Origin: Flavobacterium psychrophilum
GTDB lineage: Bacteria; Bacteroidota; Bacteroidia; Flavobacteriales; Flavobacteriaceae
Direction of reading: 5' to 3'
DNA length: 49,906 bases
Assembly (NCBI GenBank): GCA_022730285.1
Contig: DZCQ01000018.1
Location: 1 to 49,906, forward strand
How positions within the stretch are numbered: position 1 is the first letter of the stretch; every line of letters begins with the position of its first letter. Below, piece by piece: positions 36,680-44,884 of the stretch. The notes beneath the pieces were generated by a model. The model worked only from the letters and a program-made list of their open reading frames with translations. It did not search any database and had not been told where the DNA came from. The translations under genes were made by a program, and so were the position numbers.

Positions 36680-37225
36680 ATGAAAACTAAAATTTACTAT
36701 CATGTAGCAAATATGCTAAAAACTAAATTTTTTATTCTGGGGACTTTATTTTTAACAGTTATAACCATTAGTAGTTGTACCGTACAAGAAACTGCACCAG
36801 TTCAGGTAGATAACGATACGATAAGTACTGTTCTAGAAGTTACCACTTCATTTAATTCTGGAAATTTATATAGCCAGTTAATTACTTTTTCAAGACCAAT
36901 TTATTCTTCGGATATGGTTTTAATATATCATTTATACGATGTAGTAAACGGTGCGGATGTTTGGAGACAAATGCCTCAAAACTATTATTTTAGTGCAGGA
37001 GATGAGTTGACTTACAATTTTGATTTCACAAAATTTGATGCCACAATATTTTTAGAAGCTAATTTTGATTTAAACACATTGTCTTCTAGTTGGACACAAA
37101 ATCAAACATTTAGAATCGTGATTATTCCAGGTGCTTTCGGAAACAAAATGGCAGTAGATTATTCTAATTATAGCGAAGTTGCAAAAACATTTAAAATTAA
37201 AGAATCTGAAATAGTGAAACAATAG
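36680..37225 (+). CDS. Putative lipoprotein of unknown function
   Basis: A 181-residue protein with a signal sequence and lipobox: the hydrophobic stretch FFILGTLFLTVITISSC ends in a cysteine (residue 33) that fits lipidation. ATG at 36713 would give a more usual signal length (cysteine at 22), so the start is not certain. The mature part has alternating Ser/Thr/Asn and aromatic residues suggesting a beta-rich fold. It resembles small secreted flavobacterial lipoproteins of unknown role, from memory. It is driven by a sigma-54-type promoter, which is unusual for this set of genes. The universal stress protein gene follows 121 bp later with its own -7 box. Confidence 0.75.
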   Translation: MKTKIYYHVANMLKTKFFILGTLFLTVITISSCTVQETAPVQVDNDTISTVLEVTTSFNSGNLYSQLITFSRPIYSSDMVLIYHLYDVVNGADVWRQMPQNYYFSAGDELTYNFDFTKFDATIFLEANFDLNTLSSSWTQNQTFRIVIIPGAFGNKMAVDYSNYSEVAKTFKIKESEIVKQ

Positions 37226-37312
37226 AAGCTTGTTCTCAATAAAGCAAGATTAATAAGCTGTTAAATTTCTATAAATGTAACAATTATTACTAATGGCAAC
37301 TTAAAATAGTTG

Positions 37313-37320
37313 TATATTTG
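37313..37320 (+). promoter_or_regulatory. -7 box for the universal stress protein gene
   Basis: TATATTTG is a perfect TAnnTTTG match, 26 bp before the ATG; no TTG at -33. Confidence 0.5.
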
Positions 37321-37346
37321 AGTTGTAATCTTTAAAACACATTGCG

Positions 37347-38177
37347 ATGAAAAGAATTCTTTTTCCAACAGATTTTTCGGAAGTTGCCAATAATGCATTC
37401 GTTTATGCATTAGAACTTGCTAAATTTTTAAAAGCAGAGATTATTTTGCTTCATACTTATGAATTGCCTATTGTGGACAATCAACTTTTTCCTGCTAATT
37501 ATACTGAATTGTTTGATTCGGTTGAATTAGTGCAATTTGATAAATTTAAACATGAAATCCCAAAACTTCGAAGCATTGCATCTGAACTGAATTTAGATCA
37601 AATTGCAATATCACATCGTTTAATGGTTGGAGATTTGATACAAAATATTAAAGAAACAGTTGTTAAAGATGCAATAGATTTTGTAGTCATGGGAACTTCT
37701 GGAGCAAAAGGTTGGTTTCAAATACTTGAAGGAAGTAATGCTGGAAATACTATTTCTTCTATTAATGTGCCTCTGTTAAGTATTCCAAATACTAAAAAGT
37801 ATAAAAAAATAGAGTCTTTTGCTTTTACTACTCGATATAGAGAAAAAGACAAAATTGCTTTGCGAAAAGTTATAGAAATTGCTAAAAAATTACATGCTGA
37901 GGTAAAATGTTTGTATGTACAAACTAATAAATCAGATGTTTCAGAAGTTGTGATACAAGATTGGGAAAAAGAATTTGAAGGAGAACCGATAAACTTTTTT
38001 ATACTAGCAGATGATGATGTAAAGCAGACAATATTAGATTTTATAACTCATCAGGACACCGATGTTTTGGCAATACTTACATACAAACGTAGCTTTTTTG
38101 CAAGTTTATTCGATTTTAGTTTAACAGAAAAATTAGCGTATAATTGTGAAATTCCAATTCTAGCACTTCACGAATAA
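37347..38177 (+). CDS. Universal stress protein, tandem UspA domains
   Basis: A 276-residue protein with two UspA folds. Domain 1 (about residues 1-150) starts MKRILFPTDFSEVANNAF and has the nucleotide-binding G-2x-G-9x-G-S pattern in VMGTSGAKGWFQILEGSNA (about 119-137), so it probably binds ATP. Domain 2 (about 155-276) lacks a clear form of the motif. Cytosolic. Such proteins rise under starvation and stress; no target is indicated. Followed by a strong terminator. Confidence 0.9.
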   Translation: MKRILFPTDFSEVANNAFVYALELAKFLKAEIILLHTYELPIVDNQLFPANYTELFDSVELVQFDKFKHEIPKLRSIASELNLDQIAISHRLMVGDLIQNIKETVVKDAIDFVVMGTSGAKGWFQILEGSNAGNTISSINVPLLSIPNTKKYKKIESFAFTTRYREKDKIALRKVIEIAKKLHAEVKCLYVQTNKSDVSEVVIQDWEKEFEGEPINFFILADDDVKQTILDFITHQDTDVLAILTYKRSFFASLFDFSLTEKLAYNCEIPILALHE

Positions 38178-38193
38178 TTATTTTCCTTTAACA

Positions 38194-38229
38194 AACAAAT
38201 GCAACTTTTGTAAAAAGTTGCATTTGTTT
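38194..38229 (+). terminator. Terminator after the universal stress protein gene
   Basis: A 16-bp inverted repeat built on AACAAATGCAACTTTT with a short loop, ending in GTTTTG; 16 bp after the stop. Confidence 0.85.
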
Positions 38230-38439
38230 TGAATTAAATTATAATTAGGTGAAAAACTATAAGCGGGTCGAGGGTTTTAATGTCTTAAAGTCAAAAGTCT
38301 TATAAGTAATAAAACCAATTTTTAAAAAGCAATAATCTACTTATTATTAAGCAAAAAAATAATTTTTAGGATATTATTAAATTTGAAAAAAACACAACAT
38401 TATTTTGTCAGCGTATTTATTTTGTAAACAAAGGTAATT

Positions 38440-38844
38440 TTATTTTTTATTTTTTTTACTTTTCCCCTTTTTTATTTTTGCTTTCGCTTTCTTTTTCGTT
38501 TTTTTTAATTTTAAAGCTTTCTTTTTTGCTTTTTTATCTTTTTCTTTTGCTTTCTTTTTCGCTTTTTTGGTAATTGCTTTCGCTTTCTTGTTCATTTCTT
38601 TTAGCTTTTTAATTGCCTTTGCTTGTAATATTGCAATATTTACCTCTGGAGTATAAGCTTCCGTTTCGGGTGTTGCTATCTCTTGTTTTAATTCTTCTGT
38701 TTCTTGCACTTGAGTTTCAGTAATGATAACTTCTTCTGTAATCATTGTAGTTTGCTCTAAATTTGGAGCAATTTCCGTTTCTGCAGGTTTTGTTGTCCTT
38801 GTTCTAGTTGCTCTTGGTTTTGCTGGAGTTTTGGTTTGTGTCAT
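38440..38844 (-). CDS. Lysine-rich, histone H1-like protein
   Basis: A 134-residue protein in three parts: a basic Thr/Arg/Pro N-terminus (PRATRTRTTKPAE), an acidic Glu/Thr middle (about residues 22-70) and a lysine-alanine tail (about 78-134) with more than half lysine and repeating KKAK units. The tail resembles eukaryotic histone H1 and bacterial H1-like proteins, which bind DNA through such tails. DNA or RNA binding is inferred. It could equally act on ribosomes or polyphosphate. A minus-strand promoter (TTG-N18-TAAATTTG) lies upstream. Single gene. Confidence 0.7.
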   Translation of the reverse strand: MTQTKTPAKPRATRTRTTKPAETEIAPNLEQTTMITEEVIITETQVQETEELKQEIATPETEAYTPEVNIAILQAKAIKKLKEMNKKAKAITKKAKKKAKEKDKKAKKKALKLKKTKKKAKAKIKKGKSKKNKK

Positions 38845-38891
38845 CTTGTAATTTTTATTCTAATGTTAAATAAGTGTAAATAAATAGTTAG

Positions 38892-38920
38892 CAAATTTAA
38901 TTAATAATATTGAATTTCAA
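38892..38920 (-). promoter_or_regulatory. Promoter of the lysine-rich protein gene
   Basis: On the minus strand TTG (38920-38918), 18-bp spacer, TAAATTTG (38899-38892), 48 bp before the ATG. It overlaps the left arm of the adjacent hairpin. Confidence 0.5.
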
Positions 38921-38959
38921 TGTTAAGTTTTGTGTTTGCGTAAAAACTTAACATTGAAA
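38915..38959 (-). terminator. Long hairpin after the radical SAM gene
   Basis: Perfect 17-bp stem (38915-38931 against 38943-38959) with an 11-nt loop, 19 bp beyond the radical SAM stop. It lacks a clean T run, and its left arm overlaps the promoter of the next gene, so it may be regulatory as well as a terminator. Confidence 0.6.
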
Positions 38960-38978
38960 ATAAATTAATTGCCTAAAT

Positions 38979-41177
38979 TTATAGAGATAAAAGACCTATG
39001 TTTTTCAAGGATTTTATAGGTTTTGAAAACCAAAATAATTCAAAATTTTCTAAAGTACTTTCAAAATCTTGTTTTATTTGTTGTGTGGTGAATGTATTTT
39101 TAGTGTAAATAGATAGATTATCTAGTGTTTTCAAAAGCCATTCGCCTTCTTCTTTGGTAATTAAAATGCTTAGAGTATTCTTTTTTTCATAAAAGGTAAG
39201 TTCCATCATTTCCCATGAAACACCTTTTTTGTTTTTTGTAATTATTTGGTAAATAGGTATATTTCCTAACCAAATAAGTTTAGAATTGATTTTTATTACA
39301 AAATCTTGATTATCTATCAAGGCATTGGCAATAAATTGTGGAGAAATTTTTGTTTTAGGAATTTTAAAATCAAACCAATCTTGTAAATCAAAATCAAATC
39401 CTATTTGATGCATATAATTTAGTAAAGACTTTTTAAGCCCAAAACTAAAATTTTCGTGATTTATACCAGTTTTATCTATAAAATCTATATCATTATTTGC
39501 AAAAGTACCCAAATAGGATTCTTTTTTCAATACATTAAATTTTTCAGGAAACATTCCAACTGGACTATGAGCAGTCATTGCAAATTGATGCCAAAATCCA
39601 GATTGTAGTATATTTGCTTTAAATAGTTGTCTTACCATTTCCAGGCTATCCACGGTTTCTTGCACCGTTTGTGTAGGATACCCATACATTAAATAAGCAT
39701 GTACCATTATGCCAGCTTCCGAAAAATTTTGAGTTACCTTTGCAACTTGTTCTACTGTTACTCCTTTTTCTATTAATTGAAGCAATCTATCTGAGGCAAC
39801 TTCTAGTCCACCAGAAACTGCAATACAGCCAGATGTGGCTAATAATACACATAAATCTTTTGTAAAACTCTTTTCAAAACGGATATTTGTCCACCATGTA
39901 ACACAAATTTTTCTTCTTATTATTTCTAACGCTACCTCTCTCATTAGGGCTGGAGGAGCTGCTTCATCTACAAAATGAAATCCGTTTTGAGAAGTTTGCA
40001 GCATTAATTCCTCTATTCTATCTACAATTATTCTTGCAGTTATGGGCTCATAAATTTTAATGTAATCTAAAGATATGTCACAAAAGGTACATTTTCCCCA
40101 GTAGCAACCATGTGCCATAGTGAGTTTATTCCATCTTCCATCACTCCACAAGCTATGCATTGGGTTTGCAATTTCTATTACCGAAATGTATTGGTCTAAC
40201 AGTAGGTTGGTATAATCTGGAGTTCCAATTTCAGATTGTTTATAATCTACTTGTGTTGCATCATTTTTGTACTGCACCAAATTTTCTTCCAGCAAAAAGG
40301 TTCTTTTGTAGATTTTGCTGTTGTTTGTAGCACTTTTAATAAGTAATTCTAACGGAAGTTCTCCATCATCTAAGGTAATAAAATCAAGAAACTCAAAAAC
40401 TCTAGCGTCTTTCAAGCTTCGTAGTTCTGTATTTGGATAGCCACCACCCATTGCAATTTTGATAGAATTATCGATGCTTTTTATGTATTTGGCAATTCTG
40501 AAAGCACTATATAAATTACCTGGGAAAGGAACGGATAAACAAACAAATTTTGGCTTTAAGTGAACTATTTTTTTTTGAATAATTTGTGTGGAGATCTCAT
40601 CTATATAAGTCGGTTCTTCGTTTAGACTGTTGTATAAAGCGTCAAAAGATGTGGCACTGCGTCCTAAACGCTCTGCATATCTGCTAAATCCGAAATTTTT
40701 ATCTACACAATCTACTATAAAATCGGATAAATCTTCAAGGTATAAGGTTGCAAGGTGCTTTGCTTTATCTTGCATTCCCATATTCCCAAATGCCCAGTCT
40801 AAATCTTCTAATTGTTTGAACCGAGAGGCTTCGGGCAAGAAATTTCTAGAAGTTATTTGTCTTGCTAGTGTAGGATTTTTTCCTTGTAAAAAAGCAATTA
40901 CTGGACTTATAGTTTGTATATAATTGTTTTGTAAACTATATATTCGTTGTGTATTATCAGTGGTTGGAGTTTTTGCTTTTGCAAATAAATTTTGTGAGCC
41001 TTGTAAAGAAAATAATTCTAAAATAACCTCAATGCCAAGGTCTATTTGATAAGATTCTATCTGTTTGGTATTTAAAAATCCTTTGATATACGCAGTTGCA
41101 GGGTATGGCGTGTTTAGCTGAGTAAAAGGAGGAGTTATTAATAAAACAGGTTCCAATGCATGATAATTTAATTGCAA
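38979..41177 (-). CDS. B12-binding domain radical SAM protein of unknown function
   Basis: A 732-residue protein. The N-terminal part (about residues 10-300) has a cobalamin-binding-like Rossmann region (LLITPPFTQLNTPYPATAYI, and IAMGGGYPNTELRSL at about 240). The radical SAM core follows with the 4Fe-4S motif CYWGKCTFCD (CxxxxxCxxC type; about residues 358-367), GFHFVDEAAPP and SGGLEVASDRLL (about 458-469). The C-terminal 150 residues match no family I know. Class B proteins of this kind methylate or rearrange unreactive carbons. No cofactor or product genes adjoin, so the substrate is unknown. Monocistronic. Confidence 0.85.
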   Translation of the reverse strand: MQLNYHALEPVLLITPPFTQLNTPYPATAYIKGFLNTKQIESYQIDLGIEVILELFSLQGSQNLFAKAKTPTTDNTQRIYSLQNNYIQTISPVIAFLQGKNPTLARQITSRNFLPEASRFKQLEDLDWAFGNMGMQDKAKHLATLYLEDLSDFIVDCVDKNFGFSRYAERLGRSATSFDALYNSLNEEPTYIDEISTQIIQKKIVHLKPKFVCLSVPFPGNLYSAFRIAKYIKSIDNSIKIAMGGGYPNTELRSLKDARVFEFLDFITLDDGELPLELLIKSATNNSKIYKRTFLLEENLVQYKNDATQVDYKQSEIGTPDYTNLLLDQYISVIEIANPMHSLWSDGRWNKLTMAHGCYWGKCTFCDISLDYIKIYEPITARIIVDRIEELMLQTSQNGFHFVDEAAPPALMREVALEIIRRKICVTWWTNIRFEKSFTKDLCVLLATSGCIAVSGGLEVASDRLLQLIEKGVTVEQVAKVTQNFSEAGIMVHAYLMYGYPTQTVQETVDSLEMVRQLFKANILQSGFWHQFAMTAHSPVGMFPEKFNVLKKESYLGTFANNDIDFIDKTGINHENFSFGLKKSLLNYMHQIGFDFDLQDWFDFKIPKTKISPQFIANALIDNQDFVIKINSKLIWLGNIPIYQIITKNKKGVSWEMMELTFYEKKNTLSILITKEEGEWLLKTLDNLSIYTKNTFTTQQIKQDFESTLENFELFWFSKPIKSLKNIGLLSL

Positions 41178-41277
41178 AGATATTTATTTAAACGGAACAT
41201 TTGCGTATATTTTTTATTAGAAATTCAGAAAAAGCTATTGATTAAAATAATTTAAAAATTTAGAATGTATTAAAAAC

Positions 41278-41310
41278 AAAGAAGCTTCGTTTGGGGAACG
41301 AAGCTTCTTT
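41278..41310 (-). terminator. Strong hairpin terminator downstream of pdxH
   Basis: Perfect 14-bp stem with GC-containing core and TGGGG loop; the left flank supplies a T-rich tail on the minus strand. Confidence 0.8.
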
Positions 41311-41390
41311 TAAAAACAATTAAACAAAAACAAAAACTATTTTGAAACACTTTAAAAGTGTTATAAGTGTAAAAGTATTGCACAAATATA
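41278..41390 (-). ncRNA. Possible small RNA between pdxH and the radical SAM gene
   Basis: On the minus strand a perfect -7 box (TATATTTG, 41390-41383) is followed by about 70 nt without an open frame, a small hairpin (ACACTTT-TAAAGTGT, around 41350) and a perfect 14-bp terminator stem (41278-41291 against 41297-41310) with a T-rich tail. Together they would make a transcript of about 100 nt. Alternatively the hairpin is the distant terminator of pdxH, whose stop is at 41458. No -33 TTG is seen. Confidence 0.35.
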
Positions 41391-41457
41391 ATATAAAAAT
41401 CGGTAAACTGTGAGATAAAACAGATAAAATGTAATAATATTTTTAAATCAACTTTTT

Positions 41458-42102
41458 TTAAGGAGCCAATCTTTCTATTTTCCAAGAAAAATTAGGCTGT
41501 AATTGGTATCTAATTCGGTCGTGTAATCTATTTGCTCTGCCTTGCCAAAATTCAACTTCTTTTGGTATTACAATATATCCTCCCCAATTTTTGGGTCTTT
41601 CAATTTCTTTTCCTACCATTTCTTTTTCTAGCTCTTTTAGGTTGTTTTCTAATAAATCTCTGTTTTCTATCACTTCGCTTTGTGGTGATATAATGGCACT
41701 TAACTTGCTCCCTTCTGGCCTGGATTCAAAATAACCATCGGATAGGTTAGGGGCAATTTTAGAGGTGATTCCTTTTATAATTATTTGTCTTTCCATTGAT
41801 GGCCAGAAAAAAGATAAGCAAACATGTGGATTTCTGTCTATCGCTTTTCCTTTTTCGGAATGATAATTGGTATAAAAAATAAAACCTTCAAATGTATATT
41901 GTTTCAATAAAACTACTCTAGATTTTGGAAAACCATCTTGACCAATAGTGGCAATTGTCATAGCATTTACCTCTTCGGTATTTCCAGATTCTTCTATTTC
42001 ATGAAACCATTTTTTAAAAAGCGTAATAGGGTCTTTTGGAATATGAGATTCTAAAAGTTCCATTTTCTCGTACGATTTTCTGTAATTGCTTAAATCTTCC
42101 AT
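41458..42102 (-). CDS. pdxH: Pyridoxamine 5'-phosphate oxidase
   Basis: FMN-dependent oxidation of pyridoxine or pyridoxamine phosphate to pyridoxal phosphate. The 214-residue product is of normal length. Motifs: AMTIATIGQDGFPKSRVVLL (about residues 47-66), FIFYTNYHSEKGKAID (FMN site, about 73-88), ISPQSEVIENR and the C-terminal WGGYIVIPKEVEFWQG and RLHDRIRY substrate loop. Cytosolic dimer. It is last in a minus-strand run from proline dehydrogenase. Several PLP enzymes (serC, speA) are nearby but not co-transcribed. Confidence 0.95.
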   Translation of the reverse strand: MEDLSNYRKSYEKMELLESHIPKDPITLFKKWFHEIEESGNTEEVNAMTIATIGQDGFPKSRVVLLKQYTFEGFIFYTNYHSEKGKAIDRNPHVCLSFFWPSMERQIIIKGITSKIAPNLSDGYFESRPEGSKLSAIISPQSEVIENRDLLENNLKELEKEMVGKEIERPKNWGGYIVIPKEVEFWQGRANRLHDRIRYQLQPNFSWKIERLAP

Positions 42103-42114
42103 TTTTTTATTTTT

Positions 42115-42693
42115 TTAAAATTGTATCCCTAGTGAAATACCATAACCACTTATGTTATAGTCCCCAGTATTTGAGTTATTTTGCAAATCAATTTCTTTCG
42201 ATTTTTTATAAATATCTAGGTAATAAGCAATATTTTCATCATAATCAAAAAATATTCCAATTCCTAGTTTAGAGCTTGTGCCATTACCATTGAATGAATC
42301 TGACCATTTTATGTTTTTACCTGTTTGCAAATAACAAAAAGGACCATTTTTAGGATTACTACTTACAAAAGCTCTTAAATCAACTATAAAAGGAGTAGAT
42401 AGAAAGGTTTTATTAATGTTCCAATCTAATGCAATTCCACCAGAAAGAGCTATGTGGTTAAAAAACTTTAATCCATGAATGGTATTTATGTCAAAGCTAA
42501 AACCTTTATTAGTTTCTTTACTATCTTTACTACCAAAATTTGAAAAATAACTTTCCGTATTTTTTGTAATAGATAATGAGGTCATATTTATATATTCTAT
42601 TTTACTCTTTTTATTTTGTGAATATAAAAAAGAGGTGAATAATAGAAAGATTATAAGAACTTTATGTAAAATGTTACTTTGTTTTTCAATCAT
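42115..42693 (-). CDS. Secreted outer-membrane beta-barrel-like protein
   Basis: A 192-residue protein with a signal peptide (about residues 1-25, ending FLYSQN). The rest alternates short amphipathic strands with Asn/Ser/Gly turns and ends in an aromatic (GYGISLGIQF), the C-terminal phenylalanine signal of outer-membrane barrels. By size an eight-stranded barrel is likely. I do not recognise a named family. It lies 18 bp after RNase Z and 12 bp before pdxH, so it is in that operon without an obvious shared job. Confidence 0.7.
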   Translation of the reverse strand: MIEKQSNILHKVLIIFLLFTSFLYSQNKKSKIEYINMTSLSITKNTESYFSNFGSKDSKETNKGFSFDINTIHGLKFFNHIALSGGIALDWNINKTFLSTPFIVDLRAFVSSNPKNGPFCYLQTGKNIKWSDSFNGNGTSSKLGIGIFFDYDENIAYYLDIYKKSKEIDLQNNSNTGDYNISGYGISLGIQF

Positions 42694-42711
42694 GAAAATA
42701 ATGTTTGAAAA

Positions 42712-43617
42712 TTACCATTCAAAAACTTTTCCATCATCACCTAAAACAGTGTTTTCAAAAATAGTTTTGGCTTCTTGCTTAAATAAATTGATAGAATTAT
42801 ATCTTGTTGAATAATGCCCTAGTATGAGTTGTTTGCAATTTGCTTGTAATGCAATTTTTGCAGCTTCTTTAGCGGTAGAATGCATCGTTTTTTTTGCTAA
42901 TTCAGCTTCCGATTCTAAAAAAGTACTTTCGTGGTACAAAGCATCTACATTTTTAATAATTGGAATTATATCTTCATTATATATTGTGTCAGAACAAAAA
43001 GCATAACTTTTCGGCCTCTCTGGACTAAACGAAAGTAGGTTATTCGGGATTACTATACCATTGTCTAACGTTACATCTTTTCCGTTTTTTATATTTTGAA
43101 AATAGCATTTTTCTATACCATACTGTGTTACTGCTTCTACATTTAGTTTTCGTCCACCTATTTTCTCCTCAAATAAAAAACCGTTGGTATAAACTCGATG
43201 TTTTAGAGGAATAGTACGTATGGAAATCTTTTTGTCTTCCAGAATAATTTCTGATTCAGTAGAAGTAAGTTCTACAAAATTTAAGTTATATTGAGGCCAA
43301 GAATTGGATAATTTGAGTTGTAACTTAATTATTTCCTGAATTCCTTTTGGACCATAAATAGTTAAATCAGTAGCTCTGTTTAGCAAATTAAAAGTAGAAA
43401 TAAGCCCGATTAGCCCATAAAAATGATCTCCATGCAAATGCGATATAAATATATGCTGAATTGCAGCAAACTTTATTTTATTTTTACGCAGTTGCACTTG
43501 GGTTCCTTCTCCACAATCTATAAGAAATAACTTGTTTTTTATTTCCAATACTTGTGATGTTGGGTTTGTAAAAGTTCTAGGTGTTGCTGCATAGCAACCT
43601 AATATGGTTAATTTCAT
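42712..43617 (-). CDS. rnz: Ribonuclease Z
   Basis: Endonuclease of the metallo-beta-lactamase fold that trims tRNA precursors at the 3' end; matters where CCA is not encoded. The 301-residue protein has the zinc motif FISHLHGDHFYGLIG (about residues 58-72), the PGPKG-type GPKGIQEI, FCSDTIYNED (about 207-216), ALYHESTFL and LGHYSTRY (about 265-272). The start overlaps the proline dehydrogenase stop by 4 bp (ATGA), so the two are translationally coupled. Confidence 0.94.
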   Translation of the reverse strand: MKLTILGCYAATPRTFTNPTSQVLEIKNKLFLIDCGEGTQVQLRKNKIKFAAIQHIFISHLHGDHFYGLIGLISTFNLLNRATDLTIYGPKGIQEIIKLQLKLSNSWPQYNLNFVELTSTESEIILEDKKISIRTIPLKHRVYTNGFLFEEKIGGRKLNVEAVTQYGIEKCYFQNIKNGKDVTLDNGIVIPNNLLSFSPERPKSYAFCSDTIYNEDIIPIIKNVDALYHESTFLESEAELAKKTMHSTAKEAAKIALQANCKQLILGHYSTRYNSINLFKQEAKTIFENTVLGDDGKVFEW

Positions 43618-44792
43618 AAATTACTAGCCATTTTTCTTCTATTTCTCTCTGCTTTTAAAAGGGTTAATTCTCTATTGGTTTGCCCTGCTACAGAGGTGTT
43701 TTCTTCGGCACGTCTTATAAGATATGGCATAACATCTTTAACAGGGCCGAAAGGCAAATATTTTGCAACATTATATCCTTCAGATGCTAGGTTAAAGCTT
43801 ATATTGTCGCTCATTCCATAGAGCTGTCCAAACCATATTTTAGAATCATTTTTCGCAATATTTTGCAGTTTCATTTTTTCCATTAACGAGTAGCAACTTT
43901 GTTCGTTGTGTGTTCCTGTAAAAATGGTCATAATATCTAAATTTTGGAGCATATAATCTACTGCTGCGTCAAAATTATCGTCTGTTTCGGGTTTAGAATC
44001 ACAAATTGGAGTTGGATAGTTTTTTTCTTGGGCACGTTTGTTTTCTTTTTCCATATAAGCACCACGAACTAGCTTCATTCCTACAAAAAAACCTTCTTTT
44101 CTAGCAAGTTCTTGTATTTTTTTTAAATAATCTAATCGATCCCAACGGTACATTTGAAGGGTATTAAAAATGATAGTTTTCTGGGTGTTATATTTTCGCA
44201 TCATTTTTGTAACAAGCTCGTCCGCTGCATCTTGCATCCAGCTTTCTTCGGCATCAATAAGTAAAGGGACATCGCTATTATACGCAGTTTTACAAACGGT
44301 TTCAAATCTCCCAATAACTTGGTTCCACTCATGTTCTTCAGAGCTAGAAAGCGTTTTTTTATTTCCAACCTTTTCGTATAAATCTAGTCTTCCTAATCCA
44401 GTTGGTTTAAAAACTGCAAAAGGAATTTCTGGTCGTTTTTTTGCAAATTCTATCGTTTTTAGAGTCATTTGCAATGCATGGTCAAACTGAATTTCGTCTT
44501 CTTTCCCTTCTACAGAATAATCTAAAATGGAACAAACTTTTTTGGTAAACATTTTATCTACAACAGGCAAACAATCGTTTTCTGAAACACCACCACAAAA
44601 GTGATCAAAAACAGTAGCTCGGATAAGTCCCTCCACTGGAAGATTTGCATTTAAAGCAAAATTTGTAACTGCTGTTCCTATTCGAACTAGAGGTTGGTTG
44701 GCAATCATTTTAAACAAAAAGTAAGCTCTGTCTAGTTCTGTATCACTTTTTAAGATAAAAGCGTTTTGGGTATTATTAAAAATGGTATTCAC
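43614..44792 (-). CDS. Proline dehydrogenase
   Basis: FAD enzyme that oxidises proline to pyrroline-5-carboxylate and passes electrons to quinone. The 392-residue single-domain protein (not the bifunctional PutA) is a TIM barrel with FAVFKPTGLGR (about residues 125-135), FVGMKLVRGAYMEKEN (about 233-248), and the catalytic tail YLPFGPVKDVMPYLIRRAEEN (LxxYxxRR-type, about 350-370). First gene of a minus-strand operon with rnz. ProC, the biosynthetic counterpart, is at 25536. Confidence 0.94.
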   Translation of the reverse strand: MNTIFNNTQNAFILKSDTELDRAYFLFKMIANQPLVRIGTAVTNFALNANLPVEGLIRATVFDHFCGGVSENDCLPVVDKMFTKKVCSILDYSVEGKEDEIQFDHALQMTLKTIEFAKKRPEIPFAVFKPTGLGRLDLYEKVGNKKTLSSSEEHEWNQVIGRFETVCKTAYNSDVPLLIDAEESWMQDAADELVTKMMRKYNTQKTIIFNTLQMYRWDRLDYLKKIQELARKEGFFVGMKLVRGAYMEKENKRAQEKNYPTPICDSKPETDDNFDAAVDYMLQNLDIMTIFTGTHNEQSCYSLMEKMKLQNIAKNDSKIWFGQLYGMSDNISFNLASEGYNVAKYLPFGPVKDVMPYLIRRAEENTSVAGQTNRELTLLKAERNRRKMASNL

Positions 44793-44884
44793 TTTACGTT
44801 AATTTTATGCAAATATACTACACTGGGCTATTTTTTTACATAAAAATTACTTTAATTTGCCATAACAATTTTTTATCATCATAA

